DNA of 14,380 nucleotides from contig JAGWUW010000025.1 in assembly GCA_028868235.1 (NCBI GenBank), forward strand, positions 1 through 14,380, given 5' to 3'. The translations under genes and the position numbers were made by a program. Source of the stretch: Betaproteobacteria bacterium (GTDB taxonomy: Bacteria; Pseudomonadota; Gammaproteobacteria; Burkholderiales; Rhodocyclaceae). Below, piece by piece: positions 7,283 to 14,380 of this stretch (its first letter is position 1; each line of letters opens with the position of its first letter). The notes beneath the pieces were generated by a model. The model was not told where the DNA came from. It did not search any database and saw only the letters and a list, made by a program, of their open reading frames with translations.

Positions 7283-8625
7283 TTGCGATCCATGGTCTTG
7301 CGGGATATACCCAGGCGACGGCTAGCCTCCGACTTATTCCCCTCGCAATCTGCCAAAACAGCCAGGATGTGCCGCTTTTCGACGGCAACCAGGGTTTCGT
7401 CGATGCCGGCCGGAGCATGGACTACATTGCCGACCTCGGGCTCCGAGCCGATGTCGAACCAGCCGAGAATCAGCGAGCGCTCGACCAGATTGCGCAGTTC
7501 ACGCACGTTCCCTGGCCAGTCGTAATCGGCCATACGCGCCAGCGTGCGGGGATCGAGCGCCAGGGGCGATACGCCCAAGTTGGGGGCCAACAGGTTAATG
7601 AAATGCCTGACCAGCAGCGCAATGTCCTCCGGTCGGTCGCGTAGCGGCGGCAACGTAACCTCGAGAACCTGCAAACGATAGTAGAGGTCCTGACGAAAAC
7701 GCTGGGCAGCAACCTCGGTTTTCAGGTCGCGGTTGGTAGCGGCGATGACGCGCACATCCACGGCGACCTCCTGCTCCGAACCGACTGGCCGGATGCGCCG
7801 CTCCTCGAGTACGCGCAACAGTTTGGCCTGGGCCGCCGGCGGCAATTCGGAAATCTCGTCGAGGAACAGCGTGCCACCGCGAGCGTAGTAAAACAACCCT
7901 TCGCGGCTCTGCTGGGCACCCGTGTAAGCCCCCTTGATATGGCCGAACAGTTCGGATTCGATCAATTCAGCCGAAATGGCGGCGCAGTTGACCGGCACGA
8001 ACGGCCCGTCGGCACGATTGCTCATGCGGTGCAGAGCGCGGGCCGCCACCTCCTTGCCGGTTCCGGACTCGCCACTGAGCAGGACCGTGGCAGGTGTCGG
8101 CGCAATTCGCTTGAGGCGATCATAGACCCTGAGCATCAGGTCGGATTGACCAACCATCCCGTCGATATCGATGGCATGGGTGCTCACCTCGCGGCGCAGC
8201 ACGAAGTTCTCGCGCGCCAGTTGCGACCGTTCGAAACAGCGCTGGATGGCGTTGAGAGCGAGGGCGAGTGAAAACGGCTTGAGCAGGAAATCCGCCGCGC
8301 CGGCCCGCAAGGCGTCGATGGCCGTATCGAGGTCGGCGTACGCGGTCATCAAAACGACGTCCCCCACGTAGCCGTCCTGACGTAATTCGTGCAGCCAGTC
8401 GATACCGGAGCAGCCGGGCAACGCGATATCGAGCACGATCAGGTCGTAACGATTACGCTGCAATAACGGCCGCGCGGCCTCGACGCTGTCGGCGCAATCA
8501 ACCAGCCCGCAACGCGAACCCAGGGCCCGCTGCAGGAAACTGAGCATGCCCGGTTCGTCATCGACCACCAGTACCGAATATTGCGACCAAGGCGCATCGT
8601 TCGCGCCGACCACGCTTTCTTCCAT
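7261..8625 (-). CDS. NtrC-family sigma-54-dependent response regulator
   Basis: A 454-residue regulator starting at ATG 8625, with GGAG just upstream; the frame is open to 8721 but lacks a better start. The receiver domain (about 17-125) has VVDDEPG, phospho-acceptor D66, T94 and K116. The AAA+ domain (about 157-385) has Walker A GESGTGKE (185-192), the sigma-54 contact loop GAYTGA (232-237), Walker [10 protein letters not shown] (250-258) and arginine-finger region FRQDLYYRL (310-318). The C-terminal Fis-type helix-turn-helix is [29 protein letters not shown] replaces the usual GAFTGA; Tyr is the conservative change that naturally occurs. It works with the adjoining Cache kinase and is divergent from the ABC importer, whose upstream region has a sigma-54-like promoter. 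It probably activates that operon, by inference. Confidence 0.94.
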   Translation of the reverse strand: MEESVVGANDAPWSQYSVLVVDDEPGMLSFLQRALGSRCGLVDCADSVEAARPLLQRNRYDLIVLDIALPGCSGIDWLHELRQDGYVGDVVLMTAYADLDTAIDALRAGAADFLLKPFSLALALNAIQRCFERSQLARENFVLRREVSTHAIDIDGMVGQSDLMLRVYDRLKRIAPTPATVLLSGESGTGKEVAARALHRMSNRADGPFVPVNCAAISAELIESELFGHIKGAYTGAQQSREGLFYYARGGTLFLDEISELPPAAQAKLLRVLEERRIRPVGSEQEVAVDVRVIAATNRDLKTEVAAQRFRQDLYYRLQVLEVTLPPLRDRPEDIALLVRHFINLLAPNLGVSPLALDPRTLARMADYDWPGNVRELRNLVERSLILGWFDIGSEPEVGNVVHAPAGIDETLVAVEKRHILAVLADCEGNKSEASRRLGISRKTMDRKCQAWGI

Positions 8626-8649
8626 GTCTCCGCCAAGCTTTGTTATCAG

Positions 8650-8706
8650 TCCGTTTGTCCGGATTTTCGCATGCCTTGCGCTCCGGCGGGCGCATCCTTT
8701 TGTCCG
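8650..8706 (+). repeat. Two 12-bp direct repeats, candidate enhancer sites
   Basis: TCCGTTTGTCCG (8650-8661) and TCCTTTTGTCCG (8695-8706) match at 11 of 12 positions and are 45 bp apart, about four helical turns. They lie roughly 110-165 bases upstream of the start predicted from the sigma-54-like element, where NtrC-type activators commonly bind. They are also just upstream of the regulator's own start codon, so autoregulation is possible. Binding is inferred only. Confidence 0.4.
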
Positions 8707-8788
8707 CTGAGCGTAGGTCAAGATGTCCCCTATTCGCTGCAGCAGCTTGCCTGACAGAGACTATCCATAGCCCCCCCTTGGACATCAA

Positions 8789-8804
8789 TGGTTTCGATCT
8801 TGCT
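8789..8804 (+). promoter_or_regulatory. Candidate sigma-54 (-24/-12) promoter of the ABC importer
   Basis: TGG-TTTCGATC-TTGCT has the invariant GG (8790-8791) and GC (8802-8803) exactly 10 bases apart, plus the TTGCW form of the -12 element. The CACG part of the -24 element is not matched. It predicts a start near 8815, giving a ~118-base leader. The neighbouring sigma-54 activator gene makes it more credible than the match alone. Confidence 0.45.
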
Positions 8805-8932
8805 ACGCTGTAAAACGGCTAAAATACCGGCTTGTGGTCTGCGTACCGCATGTAACAGGTGGCGCCCCGGCGTCTTTGTAAGCTGCCGTGATATCCGCGC
8901 GGTGGCGGTTGTTGTCAAAATCGGAGCATTTC

Positions 8933-9808
8933 ATGACCCTATCCAGCCTGCGCCGCTGTGCGTTGAAGGGGGCGCTTGCCTGCGCACTCGCCTCGGCCCT
9001 ATCCGTCCCCGCCATCGCTGCCGATGCCGTCCTACGCGTTTCAGCTATCCCCGACGAAGCCCCAACCGAACTGCAACGCAAGTTTGCCCCACTCGGCAAG
9101 TATCTCGAAGCCCAGACTGGCATGAAGGTCCTATTCACACCAGTCTCCGACTATGCTGCGGTCGTCGAATCGCTGGCCACCCGCAAAATCGACCTCGCCT
9201 GGCTGGGCGGTTTCACCTTCGTGCAGGCCAAAATCCGCACTAACGGCACCGCCATTCCCATCGTTCAGCGTGAAGAAGATGCCAAATTCACCTCCAAGTT
9301 CATCACCGCCGATCCGGCTATCAAGTCGCTGGCTGACCTTAAGGGCAAGACCTTCGCCTTTGGCGCACCGTCCTCGACATCGGGTAGCCTGATGCCGCGC
9401 TTCTTCCTGCAACAGGCCGGCCTCAACCCGGAAAAAGATTTCAAGAACGTCGCCTTTTCCGGCGCCCATGACGCCACCGTCGCCTTCGTCACCGCCGGCA
9501 AGGCCGATGCCGGCGTGTTGAACGCCTCAGTGTGGGACAAACTGGTCGAAGCCAGAAAGGTCGATACAGACAAGGTACGCGTCTTCGCCACCACTCCACC
9601 CTACTTCGACTACAACTGGACAGTACGCGGCGATCTCGACCCGTTAATCGTCAAGAAGCTAACTGACGCTTTCCTCAAGCTTGACCCGAAGAATCCGGAG
9701 CACGCCGAGATCATGCAACTTCAACGTGCCTCGAAGTTCATCCCGACCAAGAAGGAGAACTACGAGAGTATCGAAAAAGCAGCACATTCGGCGGGCCTGC
9801 TGAAATGA
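8933..9808 (+). CDS. Periplasmic binding protein of a phosphate/phosphonate-type (PhnD-like) ABC importer; possible selenate/oxyanion transporter
   Basis: A 291-residue exported protein. ATG 8933 is chosen because GGAG precedes it and a signal peptide follows directly (basic SSLRRCALK, hydrophobic core, AIAADA near residues 28-32); a GTG 15 codons upstream spoils this. The mature part is a PhnD-like type II binding protein: [18 protein letters not shown] (34-51), [26 protein letters not shown] (71-96), GAPSSTSGS (144-152) and SGAHDATV (176-183). The SSTS loop and H179 lie where PhnD binds its oxyanion group. From memory the opening '[19 protein letters not shown]' resembles a clade annotated as putative selenate transporter binding proteins; this was not checked. 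Phosphite or phosphonate are alternatives. It is first gene of the importer operon, with the ATPase overlapping by 4 bases. Confidence 0.88.
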   Translation: MTLSSLRRCALKGALACALASALSVPAIAADAVLRVSAIPDEAPTELQRKFAPLGKYLEAQTGMKVLFTPVSDYAAVVESLATRKIDLAWLGGFTFVQAKIRTNGTAIPIVQREEDAKFTSKFITADPAIKSLADLKGKTFAFGAPSSTSGSLMPRFFLQQAGLNPEKDFKNVAFSGAHDATVAFVTAGKADAGVLNASVWDKLVEARKVDTDKVRVFATTPPYFDYNWTVRGDLDPLIVKKLTDAFLKLDPKNPEHAEIMQLQRASKFIPTKKENYESIEKAAHSAGLLK

Positions 9809-10638
9809 GTTTTGCGCTGGACGACGTGGGGCTCACCCACGCCAATGGCTATACGGCTCTGTCCGCTATCAACCTGCAGGCTGATCAGGGCGAGCGCATC
9901 GCTCTGATCGGCCCGTCCGGCGCCGGCAAGACCAGCCTGCTGTCGGTAATCGGAACGGCACTGGCACCGACGGCGGGCCTGAGCAAAGTGCTGGATTGCC
10001 CGCTGGATATCACAATGCGACGCCGCAACGACCTGAAATCCCTGCGTGCCCGCATCGGCACCATTCACCAATCGCCACCCATCCCCGGCCGGCAACGCGT
10101 CGTTACTGCCGTCCTCGCTGGCAAACTGGGTCATTGGCCGGCCTGGAAGTCAACCGCCTCGCTGATCTACCCGATGGACGTGAGCGGCGCTCGAGCAGCA
10201 CTTTGCCGCGTCGATCTGGCCGACAAACTATTCGATCGCTGCGATCAGTTATCCGGCGGACAGTTACAGCGGGTGGGCATCGCCCGCGTACTCTACCAGG
10301 AAGCGGAATTGATCCTTGCCGACGAACCGGTCTCCGCCCTCGACCCGGCCCTGGCGCTGACCACCATCCGCCTGCTCGTTGAAGAGGCCAAGGCCCGTAG
10401 GGCCACCCTGGTTGCCAGCCTGCATGCCGTCGATCTGGCGCTCAGCAATTTCTCGCGCATCGTAGGCGTCAAGGGCGGGCGCATTGCATTCGACCTTCCT
10501 GCCGACCAAGTCGGCATACCCCTACTGAACGATCTCTACGCCAGCGAAGGAGCTGAATTGCCGATGCAGGCCCGCGAGCCGTATTTTGTGTTGCCAGCCG
10601 CTGCCAACGATGCGGCGAACCGTATCATATGTTGCTGA
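9805..10638 (+). CDS. ABC importer ATP-binding protein (PhnC-like)
   Basis: A 277-residue ATPase that drives uptake through the permease encoded next. Motifs in order: Walker A GPSGAGKT (36-43), Q-loop Q89 in IHQSPP, signature LSGGQ (149-153), Walker B LILADEP (169-175) with catalytic E174, SALD D-loop (177-180) and switch histidine H207 in SLHAVD. All are intact, so the protein should hydrolyse ATP. The order and the HQ...[12 protein letters not shown] segment are PhnC-like. Its ATG overlaps the stop of the binding-protein gene (ATGA), and the permease ATG follows after 10 bases, so the three form one operon. The C-terminal ~35 residues after NDLYASEG are an unremarkable tail not seen in compact PhnC proteins. 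The substrate is set by the binding protein. Confidence 0.93.
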   Translation: MSFALDDVGLTHANGYTALSAINLQADQGERIALIGPSGAGKTSLLSVIGTALAPTAGLSKVLDCPLDITMRRRNDLKSLRARIGTIHQSPPIPGRQRVVTAVLAGKLGHWPAWKSTASLIYPMDVSGARAALCRVDLADKLFDRCDQLSGGQLQRVGIARVLYQEAELILADEPVSALDPALALTTIRLLVEEAKARRATLVASLHAVDLALSNFSRIVGVKGGRIAFDLPADQVGIPLLNDLYASEGAELPMQAREPYFVLPAAANDAANRIICC

Positions 10639-10648
10639 CCGGCGGGTT

Positions 10649-12199
10649 ATGAACGATACAAACCGCGATCCAGCCGCCCGAGGCCGTCTAATCGGCGTCC
10701 TGACCGCGCTGATCATCCTCTGGCCCTTGTTCCAAGCGGCCCAGGTCCAGCCCGGTGCCTTGTTCGACCCGGGTAACCTGAAGGTCATCGGCAACTTCCT
10801 GGCCGCATTCCTGCCGCCCGAAGCCGGCCACGAATTCCTCGGCTATCTCGGCATAGCAACGATGGAAACCCTGGCCATCGCGACGGCCGGCATGGTTCTG
10901 GCCTTTTTGCTCGCCGTGCCGCTGGCCTATCTGGCAACAGCCGCCGGCCGCGAAAAGTCAGCCCTCAATCCGTTCACCCGCGGCTTGCTCACTATCCTGC
11001 GCGGCATCCCGGAACTAGTCTGGGCCCTCGTCTTCGTCCGCGTTTTCGGTCTCGGCCCTGCGGCCGGCGTACTAGCCCTGGGCCTGACCTACGGCGGTAT
11101 GCTGGCCAAGGTCTACGCCGAAATTTTCGAATCGGTCGATGCCATGCCTGCTCGCGCGCTGCGCCACGGCGGGGCGAACCGCGTATTGGCAATACTTTAC
11201 GGTCTGCTACCGCAAGCATCTAAGGAACTGGCCTCGTACACTGTTTATCGCTGGGAATGCGCTATCCGCGCTTCGGTCGTCATGGGTTTTGTCGGAGCTG
11301 GCGGCCTTGGGCAATTGATGGACCAGGCGATGAAAATGCTTAACGGTGGCGAAGCGGCCAGCATTCTGCTCGCCTTCATGGTGCTGGTCTTTTCCGCCGA
11401 CGGACTATCCGGTTGGCTGCGCCGTGCAATCGATATACCACCGTCCGGACGGGCATCCCCATTCGGCTGGCGCAGCCTGCTCGTCGTACTGTCGCTGATC
11501 GGCGGCATCACGGCCAGTTTCAGCCTGCTCGAACTCGGTTTCGGGGAACTGTTTACGGAAGATGCAGCACGCGGCATCAGCGAATTTATTGTCGGCTTCT
11601 TTCCCCCGGACTTTTCCGCCACTTGGCTGGCCCGTGTCGGCCAAGGCGTCTGGGAGACGCTGGCCATTTCCATAGTCGGCACCCTGCTTGCCGCGGCAGT
11701 CGGCCTGCTGCTCGCCCTACCCCGATCACGTGCGCCGTTCAGTTTTCTGCTCAACACCTTACGCTCGGTACCCGAGTTGGTCTGGGCGACGATTACAGCG
11801 CTGGCTGTAGGCCTAGGCCCCTTCGCCGGGGCGTTGGCGCTAGCACTGCACACGGCTGGGGTACTCGGCCGGCTGTACGCCGAAGCCCTGGCCAACGCAC
11901 CGCAGCAACCTGCCCTGGCGCTGCGCCTGAGCGGTGCCGGCAGCAGCCGGGCTTTCCTTTACGGCACACTACCCGGTGCCGCACCACAATTGATCGCCTA
12001 CACACTCTACCGCTGGGAAATGAACATCCGCATGGCGGCCATCCTTGGTTTTGTTGGTGCCGGTGGCTTGGGGCAACTACTTTATTTCGAACTGTCGCTA
12101 TTCCATTACGCACAGGCATCGACCGTCATCATCGCCATGCTCGCCCTATCCATCGCAGTCGATCAGAGCAGCGCATGGCTGCGGCAGCGCATGCGCTAA
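10649..12199 (+). CDS. ABC importer permease: two PhnE-type domains fused in one protein
   Basis: A 516-residue inner-membrane protein started at ATG 10649; in-frame upstream starts overlap the ATPase gene and lack a reason to be used. It contains two homologous permease domains, about residues 15-260 and 275-516. Matching landmarks are ETLAIATAG (73) and ETLAISIVG (336), RGIPELVWA (118) and RSVPELVWA (372), YRWE (200 and 454), and GFVGAGGLGQL (213 and 467). The offset is 254 residues over most of the length. Each domain has about six hydrophobic segments and its own coupling-helix region before the YRWE stretch. Usual PhnE is about 260-290 residues and works as a homodimer; here one chain can form the whole channel. 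It needs two copies of the ATPase from the gene upstream. The operon seems to end here. Confidence 0.92.
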   Translation: MNDTNRDPAARGRLIGVLTALIILWPLFQAAQVQPGALFDPGNLKVIGNFLAAFLPPEAGHEFLGYLGIATMETLAIATAGMVLAFLLAVPLAYLATAAGREKSALNPFTRGLLTILRGIPELVWALVFVRVFGLGPAAGVLALGLTYGGMLAKVYAEIFESVDAMPARALRHGGANRVLAILYGLLPQASKELASYTVYRWECAIRASVVMGFVGAGGLGQLMDQAMKMLNGGEAASILLAFMVLVFSADGLSGWLRRAIDIPPSGRASPFGWRSLLVVLSLIGGITASFSLLELGFGELFTEDAARGISEFIVGFFPPDFSATWLARVGQGVWETLAISIVGTLLAAAVGLLLALPRSRAPFSFLLNTLRSVPELVWATITALAVGLGPFAGALALALHTAGVLGRLYAEALANAPQQPALALRLSGAGSSRAFLYGTLPGAAPQLIAYTLYRWEMNIRMAAILGFVGAGGLGQLLYFELSLFHYAQASTVIIAMLALSIAVDQSSAWLRQRMR

Positions 12200-12301
12200 A
12201 GCATCATCTCCCCTTCCCAGGCAGACCGGCGTATATTTCGCCCTCCTTGTGCGGCAACACCTGAAAAACGGCCGCAAAACCGCTTCATTTTGTCTAGAAA
12301 T

Positions 12302-13390
12302 ATGCCGCTGCCCACCTACGACACCACCCAATACCCGACTCAGCTCGCTGCCAAGCAGGCTGGGTTTGAACAGAACTTCGCCGAATTCGGGGTCAGCCGC
12401 ACAGTGGCACATGCCTCGGCGCCCCTGCATTACCGTATGCGTGCGGAATTTGGCATCTGGCACGATGGCGACAAGCTAGACTACACGATGTCCGACCCGG
12501 ACAATCCTCGCCAGCGCATTCTTCTCGACATATTCCCGCCAGCGGCAGAAGCGATCTGCGCGGTTATGCCGCACTTGAAAGAACGCCTCATCCCTAACCA
12601 AGTGCTACGCCGCCGCCTGTTTCAAGTCGACTTTCTCGCCACGCTAAGCGGCGAGCTGATGATCACCCTGGTTTACCACCGCAAACTTGACGAGGCTTGG
12701 GAAACCGAAGCTCGCCTGCTCGCTGCAGAGTTGGGTGTACAACTGATCGGCCGTAGCCGCGGCCAGAAGATCGTCATCGACCGCGACTGGCTGCTCGAGG
12801 AATTCGAAGTAAACGGCCGTCAGCTGAAATACCAACAGGTCGAGGGCAGCTTCACCCAACCCAACGCGGAGGTGAACCGCCAGATGCTGACATGGGCCTG
12901 CCACCAGGCAGCCGGGCTGGGCGGCAATCTCGTTGAGTTGTACTGCGGCAATGGGAATTTCACGATGGCGCTTGCCCCGCTATTCGACCGCGTGCTGGCA
13001 ACCGAAGTCAGCAAAACATCGGTACATGCGGCGCAATACAATATTGTCGCCAATGGAATCACTAACATCACCCTGGCCCGCATGTCGGCGGAGGAGTTCA
13101 GTGCAGCACTGGCAGGCCGGGAGAGTTTCCAGCGCTTGAAGGGCATCGATCTCGACTCCTTCCGCCATGGTACCCTGTTTGTCGACCCGCCCCGCGCCGG
13201 CCTGGACAATGCCACGGTTGAACTCGCCCGTGATTTCGACCGCATCCTGTATATCTCCTGCAATCAGGACACGCTGCAAAACAACGTCGCTGCGCTCAAC
13301 AACACCCACCGGATCGTCTCCTCTGCTATCTTCGATCAGTTTCCCTACACGAACCACCTCGAGTGCGGCCTTCTCCTGCAACGCCGTTGA
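12302..13390 (+). CDS. trmA: tRNA (uracil-5-)-methyltransferase TrmA
   Basis: A 362-residue enzyme (E. coli TrmA has 366) that makes 5-methyluridine at position 54 in the T-loop of tRNAs, using S-adenosylmethionine in the cytoplasm. The N-terminal part (PLHYRMRAEFGIWHDGD, 41-57) is the TrmA tRNA-binding region. SAM-domain motifs are SFTQPNAEVN (183-192), LYCGNGNFT (213-221), ATEVSK (233-238) and FVDPPRAGLD (293-302). The catalytic nucleophile is C320 in ISCNQ and the general base E354 in HLECG. E. coli has SCNP at the nucleophile; here proline is glutamine. No iron-sulphur cysteine cluster is present, in line with TrmA and unlike RlmD. ATG 12302 is used; a TTG four codons upstream is possible. 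It follows the importer by 102 bases and probably has separate transcription. Confidence 0.95.
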   Translation: MPLPTYDTTQYPTQLAAKQAGFEQNFAEFGVSRTVAHASAPLHYRMRAEFGIWHDGDKLDYTMSDPDNPRQRILLDIFPPAAEAICAVMPHLKERLIPNQVLRRRLFQVDFLATLSGELMITLVYHRKLDEAWETEARLLAAELGVQLIGRSRGQKIVIDRDWLLEEFEVNGRQLKYQQVEGSFTQPNAEVNRQMLTWACHQAAGLGGNLVELYCGNGNFTMALAPLFDRVLATEVSKTSVHAAQYNIVANGITNITLARMSAEEFSAALAGRESFQRLKGIDLDSFRHGTLFVDPPRAGLDNATVELARDFDRILYISCNQDTLQNNVAALNNTHRIVSSAIFDQFPYTNHLECGLLLQRR

Positions 13391-13429
13391 CCTCGAGAAC
13401 TGGTACTACCGGCAGGAATGTTTAGTAGA

Positions 13430-13438
13430 TGCTAGAAT
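13430..13438 (+). promoter_or_regulatory. Candidate extended -10 promoter of the exported protein gene
   Basis: TGCTAGAAT fits the extended -10 form TGnTATAAT at eight of nine positions, counting n as a match, and lies 30 bases before the GTG start in an AT-rich patch. No convincing -35 is present, as is common for extended -10 promoters. Confidence 0.45.
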
Positions 13439-13467
13439 AAATATAGGTTCGTTCAGGATTCATCGTT

Positions 13468-14082
13468 GTGCGCCGTTTGTTCATTGTAGCTCTGGCTACC
13501 CTCTTCTCGTTGACAATCCAGGCATCGGAACCGAGTTCCGACGAACCTGCCTCGTTTGTCGATGCCTCGGCTCCACATGCTGGCGTAACGATCACCCCGA
13601 TCCCGATGCCGGCCCCCGTCACCGAACTGCTCGCACCACTCAATCCAGCCGTCAAACTTAGTGTGGCCAAGAAGGCCAGGCCGGCCAAGAAAGCGGTAAT
13701 TCCTGCCAGCATGCTGTCGCGGACGGAGCGTCAGCAATTGGTGCTTTTCACCAAGGCCAAGCCTGCCACTGACGACACACCAACCCGCAATGCCGAGCAC
13801 AACGATGAAGGTCACGCTGACTACGATGACCTGCCACTACATCAGTTCTATAGCCGGCCCCGGTTAGTCAAGGACAATGACCGTCACGATGGCGACCATG
13901 GCGCCATGCCCTTGTCGGAAACGGCACGGGTCCGCCTGCTGATGGCTCGCCTGAAGGCACTGGAGGCGCATGCCCTGGCCCAGATCGACGACACGGGCGA
14001 AGCACTTTCCGAAACAGTCACGACCCGCTTACAAGCCGCCCGCTTGAAGGCCGTGGAAGCACATCGGGCAAAATTCTCCTGA
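13468..14082 (+). CDS. Exported protein of unknown function with C-terminal 31-residue repeat
   Basis: I do not recognise this 204-residue protein. It starts at GTG 13468, with AGGA 9 bases upstream. Residues 1-19 are a signal peptide (RRLFIVALATLFSLTIQA, cleavage near QAS). The mature part is mostly low-complexity: acidic and Ala/Pro-rich (20-60), a basic KKARPAKKAVIP patch (68-79), then an Asp/His-rich stretch (101-146). The C-terminus holds two copies of a helical unit: LSETARVRLLMARLKALEAH (149-168) and LSETVTTRLQAARLKAVEAH (180-199). Their period is 31 residues, and 13 of these 20 positions are identical. No enzyme motif, lipobox or membrane helix is visible. It has its own candidate promoter, and a hairpin follows the stop. 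A structural or metal-binding role is possible but unsupported. Confidence 0.68.
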   Translation: MRRLFIVALATLFSLTIQASEPSSDEPASFVDASAPHAGVTITPIPMPAPVTELLAPLNPAVKLSVAKKARPAKKAVIPASMLSRTERQQLVLFTKAKPATDDTPTRNAEHNDEGHADYDDLPLHQFYSRPRLVKDNDRHDGDHGAMPLSETARVRLLMARLKALEAHALAQIDDTGEALSETVTTRLQAARLKAVEAHRAKFS

Positions 14083-14086
14083 TCGC

Positions 14087-14121
14087 CAGATCACACAGAG
14101 CCTCGCTGTGATATCGATCTG
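14087..14121. repeat. Nested inverted repeat between the exported protein and DsrE-family genes
   Basis: CAGATC (14087-14092) pairs with GATCTG (14116-14121), and inside it CACAG (14094-14098) pairs with CTGTG (14106-14110) around a 7-base loop. There is no T-tract after it, so it is not a standard terminator. It overlaps the -35 of a candidate promoter for the next gene, which would suit an operator. Its function is unknown. Confidence 0.45.
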
Positions 14122-14148
14122 ACATTGCGGCTTAGCCAACGTTACACT
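14119..14148 (+). promoter_or_regulatory. Weak candidate promoter of the DsrE-family gene
   Basis: CTGACA (14119-14124) and TACACT (14143-14148) are 18 bp apart, matching five of six and four of six consensus bases. The location, 22 bases before the start codon, is suitable. The match is weak and could be chance. Confidence 0.3.
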
Positions 14149-14170
14149 CTATCCACCCACCGGGAATGAT

Positions 14171-14380
14171 ATGCAAAAAATCCTGATCATCATCCATGCG
14201 CCGCCCTACGGTAGCGAACGCTGCCTCTCCGGACTGCGTCTGGCAACGGCTCTGGCCGGCCGCGATGACAAGCCGCAAATCCGCATTTTCCTGATGTCGG
14301 ATGCGACAATTCTGGGCCTGCCCAATCAAGTCGATGGCGCCACTAACGGCTTGCAGGGGATGGTTGAGCAATTGATTACG
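14171..14380 (+). CDS. DsrE/YchN-like family protein, N-terminal part (3' end outside window)
   Basis: The first 70 codons of a gene that runs off the window. ATG 14171 is preceded by GGGA at 6-9 bases. The protein starts MQKILIIIHAPPYGSERCLSGLRLATAL and continues with RIFLMSDATILGLPNQ and GLQGMVEQL. This closely follows E. coli YchN (MQKIVIVANGAPYGSE..., FLMSDAV, a ~117-residue cytoplasmic protein of the DsrE/DsrF-like fold), recalled from memory. DsrE-family proteins form oligomers, and some relay sulphur through a conserved cysteine. The cysteine at residue 18 (SERCLSG) is not in the usual YchN position, and the cysteine-bearing C-terminal half is outside the window. The physiological role of YchN-type proteins is not established. 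Confidence 0.85.
   Translation, partial: MQKILIIIHAPPYGSERCLSGLRLATALAGRDDKPQIRIFLMSDATILGLPNQVDGATNGLQGMVEQLIT

Larger units (their letters stand above)
8626..8932. other. Divergent 307-base regulatory region between response regulator and ABC importer
   Basis: No gene is supported here. From left to right it holds: the response-regulator ribosome site; two near-identical 12-mers (8650-8661 and 8695-8706); a C7 run (8771-8777); a sigma-54-like promoter (8789-8804); a sigma-70-like TAAAAT (8820-8825) without a good -35; and a GC-rich leader of about 118 bases with short hairpins such as TGCG-TAC-CGCA (8842-8852 area). The leader ends with GGAG 7 bases before the importer start. I recognise no known riboswitch in it. 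Confidence 0.6.

Noticed and set aside
8888..8932. Upstream GTG start for the binding protein
   Set aside because: It adds 15 residues before a normal signal peptide and lacks the GGAG spacing found at ATG 8933.
8812..8932. Known riboswitch upstream of the importer
   Set aside because: I could not match the conserved cores of guanidine, fluoride, molybdenum-cofactor or cobalamin riboswitches; only generic hairpins remain.
11413..12264. Alternative-frame 283-codon frame over the second permease domain
   Set aside because: The translation is Arg/Pro/His-rich without membrane helices, whereas the permease frame has clear PhnE motifs.
1..14380. CRISPR array, insertion sequence, integron or phage genes
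   Set aside because: No spaced direct repeats, transposase, integrase or terminal inverted repeats were seen; the gene content is ordinary chromosomal.
1..14380. tRNA or rRNA genes
   Set aside because: No T-loop GGTTCGAnTCC-type motif with a matching acceptor stem and no rRNA core sequence was found by eye.

Overview
The window looks like chromosomal DNA from a GC-rich betaproteobacterium. My best guess is Rhodocyclales (Dechloromonas/Azonexus-like). This rests on high G+C at third codon positions, a PHB-type phasin, a haem A synthase and protein resemblance from memory; no search was run. I see no insertion sequence, phage gene, CRISPR array, rRNA or tRNA. Most genes are recognisable, and gaps between genes are short.

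Layout. (1) Positions 2-403 hold the 3' end of a COX15/CtaA haem A synthase, followed by parC (517-2922); a bidirectional terminator closes parC. (2) Positions 2989-8625 hold six genes on the minus strand. In transcription order they are: an NtrC-family response regulator, its Cache-domain histidine kinase (22-nt overlap), an exported FliL-like protein, a Sir2-family deacylase, a phasin with its own strong promoter, and a 59-residue orphan protein. (3) Divergent from the regulator, positions 8933-12199 hold a compact three-gene ABC importer of the phosphate/phosphonate superfamily: binding protein, ATPase, and a permease made of two fused copies of the PhnE-type domain. (4) trmA (12302-13390), an exported protein of unknown function with a C-terminal repeat (13468-14082), and the start of a YchN-like DsrE-family gene (14171 to the window end) follow on the plus strand.

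How the parts may work together. The 307-base gap between the response regulator and the importer carries a sequence fitting a sigma-54 -24/-12 promoter that points at the importer. Two near-identical 12-mers, 45 bp apart, lie further upstream where an enhancer would sit. The regulator has the AAA+ and Fis-type domains of a sigma-54 activator. The simplest reading is that the two-component system senses a periplasmic ligand and switches on import of an oxyanion or related solute. The binding protein resembles, from memory, a clade annotated as putative selenate transporters; the substrate is unproven. The phasin promoter is flanked by two TGC-rich palindromes placed where the PHB repressor PhaR would bind.

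I did not find a clearly new biological system. The best leads are the two-component/ABC regulatory unit, the signal-peptide FliL-like protein paired with a sirtuin, and the repeat-bearing exported protein.
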